DNA from: DATNIB01 sp035604685
Lineage (GTDB): Bacteria; Actinomycetota; Acidimicrobiia; Acidimicrobiales; RAAP-2
Direction: 5' to 3'
Length of the DNA: 23,960 nucleotides
Assembly: GCA_035604685.1 (NCBI GenBank)
Contig: DATNIB010000009.1
Coordinates: 1 to 23,960 of the forward strand
Part shown: one piece after another, positions 21,950 to 23,960 of the stretch
How positions within the stretch are numbered: the stretch's first letter is position 1
Layout: each line of letters opens with the position of its first letter
Notes under the pieces: model-generated
The model's input: the letters and a program-made list of their open reading frames with translations, nothing else
Database searches by the model: none
What the model was told of the DNA's origin: nothing
Translations under genes and position numbers: made by a program

Positions 21950-22049
21950 GGGGCCCAGTCTGGCAGTTCGGCAACGACCCGTCCCCTTGGGCGTCGGCCC
22001 CTGCCTGGCCCCCGTGCCGCCGTCCCGGGTGCCTGCCAGGCTGGGGGCC

Positions 22050-22949
22050 ATGCGCGTGCACCTCGTCGACGGCACCTACGAGCTCTTCCGGCACTTCTTC
22101 GGCGCCCCGCCGAGGACGGCGATCGACGGGACCGAGGTCGGTGCCGCCCGCGGCGTCGTCTCGTCGGTGGTCGCCATGCTCGAGGGCGGTGCCACGCACC
22201 TGGGCGTCGCGACCGACCACGTCATCGAGTCGTTCCGCAACGAGCTGTGGCCCGGCTACAAGACGGGCGAGGGGGTTCCTCCCGAGCTGGCCGCGCAGTT
22301 CGGTTTCCTCGAGCGCGCGCTCGGGGCCCTGGGCGCGCACGTGTGGCCGATGGTCGAACTCGAGGCCGACGACGCGTTGGCCAGCGCGGCAGCGGTTGCC
22401 GCCGAGGACCGACGGGTAGACCAGGTCCTGGTGTGCACTCCCGACAAGGACCTGGCCCAGTGTGTCGTCGGCACGCGCGTGGTCCAGCTCGATCGTCGCG
22501 CCGAGCACATCATCGACGAGGCCGGCGTCTGGGAGAAGTTCGGGGTGGCGCCGCGCTCGATCGCCGACTTCCTGGCGCTCGTCGGCGACAGCGCCGACGG
22601 CTTCCCCGGACTGGCCGGGTGGGGCCGCAAGTCGGCTGCCAGCGTGCTGGCGCACTACGAGCGCCTCGCGGCGATCCCCGATGACGTCGAGTCCTGGGAG
22701 CCCGAGCTCCGCCGATCGGTGCGCGGCGCACCCAAGCTGGCGGAACGACTCGCCGCCGACCGCCAGTTGGCCGAGCTGTTCCTCGACCTGGCGACGCTCC
22801 GCGTGGACCGCTCGCTCTTGGGCGGCGTGGACGAGCTCGCCTGGCACGGCCCGACCGACGAGTTCGACGAGGTGTGTGCCTACATGGCCGACCTCACGCT
22901 GGTTGGCCGGGTCGCCGCGCTGGCGCACGCCCGCGGCGCCGGCGCCTGA
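22050..22949 (+). CDS. Stand-alone 5'-3' exonuclease, PolA N-terminal-domain-like (299 aa)
   Basis: The protein corresponds to the FEN1-like 5'-nuclease domain found at the N-terminus of DNA polymerase I. Conserved metal-binding and substrate motifs are VDGTYELFRHFFG (6-18), LWPGYKTG (66-73), ELEADDALASAA (103-114), TPDKDLAQCV (130-139) and the H3TH element LVGDSADGFPGLAGWGRKSAASVL (177-200). Length is that of the free nuclease with no polymerase domain attached. It would remove 5' flaps or RNA primers, or act in repair. The ATG at 22050 starts exactly at the conserved MRVHLVDG; the longer open frame upstream is antisense to the TetR gene. It is divergent from TetR and followed 21 nt later by the SGNH gene. 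Confidence 0.9.
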   Translation: MRVHLVDGTYELFRHFFGAPPRTAIDGTEVGAARGVVSSVVAMLEGGATHLGVATDHVIESFRNELWPGYKTGEGVPPELAAQFGFLERALGALGAHVWPMVELEADDALASAAAVAAEDRRVDQVLVCTPDKDLAQCVVGTRVVQLDRRAEHIIDEAGVWEKFGVAPRSIADFLALVGDSADGFPGLAGWGRKSAASVLAHYERLAAIPDDVESWEPELRRSVRGAPKLAERLAADRQLAELFLDLATLRVDRSLLGGVDELAWHGPTDEFDEVCAYMADLTLVGRVAALAHARGAGA

Positions 22950-22970
22950 ACGTCGCAGAGTCCGAGGACC

Positions 22971-23774
22971 GTGGCCAGAGACTCGAGAAACACCTGGACG
23001 CGCCGGGGCAGGTCGGCCTGGCTGGTCGCCCTGGCCTGGCTGGTGGTCCTCGCCGCGGGCGTGGGGGGCGGCCGCTGGCTGACGGAGAACGTCGTGCGTG
23101 GGCCCCGGGTCGCGCTCTACGGGGACTCGCTGGCGACGCAGGCCTCGCCCTACTTCGAAGCGCTGGCGCTCCCGTCTGGGATCGAAGTCCTCGATCGGGT
23201 CTACGGCGGCACGGCCATCTGCGACTGGCTGGGGTACATGCAGACCGACGCCTCGTCCTTCCGGCCCCAGGCGGTCGTCCTCGAGTTCAGCGGGAACGCG
23301 CTCACGCCCTGCATGTCGGGCTTCACCCCGGGCACCCCCGCCTACTTCGCCAAGTACCAGCACGACGCCCAAGAGGCCCTCGGCATCTTCACCGCCGTTG
23401 GTGCCCACGTGTACCTCGAGGCGGCCCCCCTCCCGCTCTCTCCGGGTGCCTCGCAGACCTGGTTCGCGGTGGACCAGATCTACGCGGCCCTGGCCAAGGG
23501 GGATCCCCAGGTGACCTACGTCGATGCCGGACAGACGCTGATGACCGGGGGGGAGTTCACCCTCATGCTGCCCTGCCTCCCCATCGAGCCCTGCACGGGG
23601 CCGAACGGGATGAACGTGGTGCGCGCACCCGACGGCATCCACTTCTGCCCGGACGGGGTGATGGAGCCCAACTTCGCCTGTGCCAGCTACGCGTCCGGTG
23701 CCTACCGGTTCGGCCGGGCCCTGTTGGTGCCGGTGCTCGCCCAGTTCCACGACTCGTTGCCGGCCGGAACGTGA
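22971..23774 (+). CDS. Membrane-anchored SGNH/GDSL-type hydrolase (267 aa)
   Basis: An N-terminal basic segment is followed by a hydrophobic helix (SAWLVALAWLVVLAAGVGGG, about 15-34). This indicates a signal anchor with the catalytic domain outside the membrane. The SGNH blocks are visible: YGDSLA with nucleophile S53, a Gly in VYGGTAIC (78-84), N109 in EFSGNALT, and D221-x2-H224 in PDGIHFC. Such proteins hydrolyse esters, often removing acyl groups from cell-wall polymers or lipids. Several cysteines (C84, C114 and more near the C-terminus) could form extracellular disulfides. The start is GTG at 22971, with GAGG just before it; ATG alternatives are absent. It is probably expressed with the upstream nuclease gene, although the two functions are unrelated. 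Confidence 0.85.
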   Translation: MARDSRNTWTRRGRSAWLVALAWLVVLAAGVGGGRWLTENVVRGPRVALYGDSLATQASPYFEALALPSGIEVLDRVYGGTAICDWLGYMQTDASSFRPQAVVLEFSGNALTPCMSGFTPGTPAYFAKYQHDAQEALGIFTAVGAHVYLEAAPLPLSPGASQTWFAVDQIYAALAKGDPQVTYVDAGQTLMTGGEFTLMLPCLPIEPCTGPNGMNVVRAPDGIHFCPDGVMEPNFACASYASGAYRFGRALLVPVLAQFHDSLPAGT

Positions 23775-23787
23775 CCCGGGAACCGAT

Positions 23788-23809
23788 GGCGCCGGGCACG
23801 GACGGCGCC
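23788..23809 (+). terminator. Possible terminator hairpin after the SGNH gene
   Basis: GGCGCCG (23788-23794) and CGGCGCC (23803-23809) form a 7-bp stem with an 8-nt loop, 14 nt beyond the SGNH stop. The downstream sequence is CTTA-containing but has no T run, so only a weak call is possible. Confidence 0.35.
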
Positions 23810-23830
23810 GGCGGGCCTTAGCTTGCAGTT

Positions 23831-23859
23831 AAACCTCCGGTGTCACCTGGCTGAGGTTT
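23831..23859 (-). terminator. Possible terminator hairpin of the minus-strand gene
   Basis: AAACCTC (23831-23837) and GAGGTTT (23853-23859) are exact complements with a 15-nt loop, which itself contains GGTG-T-CACC. On the minus strand the structure overlaps the last codons and stop of the partial gene ending at 23843. The role as a terminator is an inference. Confidence 0.35.
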
Positions 23860-23960
23860 CCTCGAGGCGGATCTCGCCCGCCTTGGCCGCCACGTGGCGC
23901 ATCTGGCCGATGAGACGGCGCATCCGCCGGTCGTTGTCAATCCACTCGCGATAGAGCTTC
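23843..23960 (-). CDS. C-terminal end of an unidentified protein (38 codons visible)
   Basis: The reverse strand is open from the window edge to a TGA at 23843-23845. It reads as a charged, probably helical tail, KLYREWIDNDRRMRRLIGQ, followed by MRHVAAKAGEIRLEETSAR. Codons are G/C-ending at most third positions, and a neighbouring frame with more Ser/Thr/Arg is also open but looks less protein-like. The start lies outside the window, and I cannot identify the family from this fragment. Confidence 0.5.
   Translation of the reverse strand, partial: KLYREWIDNDRRMRRLIGQMRHVAAKAGEIRLEETSAR

Noticed and set aside
22006..22050. TGGCCCCC (22006-22013) and GGGGGCCA (22043-22050) as a regulatory inverted repeat before the exonuclease gene.
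   Set aside because: The arms are low-complexity G/C runs 29 nt apart, the second one overlaps the start codon, and such matches are common at this GC content.
21270..23750. An 826-codon minus-strand open frame spanning the exonuclease, SGNH and TetR region.
   Set aside because: It is an antisense shadow of genes on the plus strand; the only real minus gene inside it is TetR in a different frame.
1..23960. tRNA, rRNA, CRISPR array, insertion sequence or prophage.
   Set aside because: No short spaced direct repeats, no transposase, integrase or phage genes, and no tRNA-like cloverleaf noticed in the intergenic regions; most of the window is coding.

Overview
The window is a high-GC, densely coded bacterial chromosome segment. 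Codons end mostly in G or C, GTG starts are common, and neighbouring genes often overlap by GTGA, ATGA or TGATG. The gene content points to Actinomycetota: a CW_binding_2 cell-wall repeat, an F420/Ddn-type oxidoreductase, a FadE34-like double acyl-CoA dehydrogenase, DUF2630, DUF5996 and actinobacterial-style CydD/CydC. Acidimicrobiia is my best guess for the class, but this is an inference from gene style and not a proven placement. I see no rRNA, tRNA, CRISPR array, insertion sequence, phage gene or attachment site.

Layout. 1-324 is the C-terminal end of a surface protein. On the minus strand from 3133 to 469 lie a two-domain acyl-CoA dehydrogenase and a Nudix hydrolase. 3256-3914 holds a tiny membrane-anchored ORF and a convergent deazaflavin-type oxidoreductase. 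4081-6082 carries ribose-5-phosphate isomerase (rpiA) and an MFS transporter. 7546-6091 (minus) is a tight three-gene set: an endonuclease/exonuclease/phosphatase (EEP) protein and two small membrane proteins. 7631-10629 (plus) is a compact run of Nudix hydrolase, coiled-coil zinc-ribbon protein, histidine phosphatase and aldo/keto reductase. 14062-10653 (minus) is cydD-cydC, with no cydAB in view.

14245-18674 is the most coherent unit: a five-gene catabolic cassette of acyl-CoA dehydrogenase, double-hotdog protein, class III CoA-transferase, and two single-hotdog MaoC-type proteins. Its logic is CoA activation by transfer, alpha/beta dehydrogenation, then hydration of an acyl-CoA whose identity the sequence does not reveal. 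A perfect 16-bp inverted repeat with a 6-nt spacer sits in the divergent region between cydD and this cassette and looks like a repressor operator.

18696-20399 holds DUF2630, DUF5996 and a UBP-type zinc finger protein. 21949-20416 (minus) is a TetR regulator followed by a DUF1932-type NAD(P)-binding dehydrogenase. 22050-23774 holds a stand-alone 5'-3' exonuclease and a membrane-anchored SGNH hydrolase. The window ends in the C-terminal codons of a minus-strand gene.

I found no obviously new defence, mobile or biosynthetic system. The best candidates for something undescribed are the hotdog/CoA-transferase cassette with its operator, and a hydratase-like protein whose active-site Asp position is Glu.
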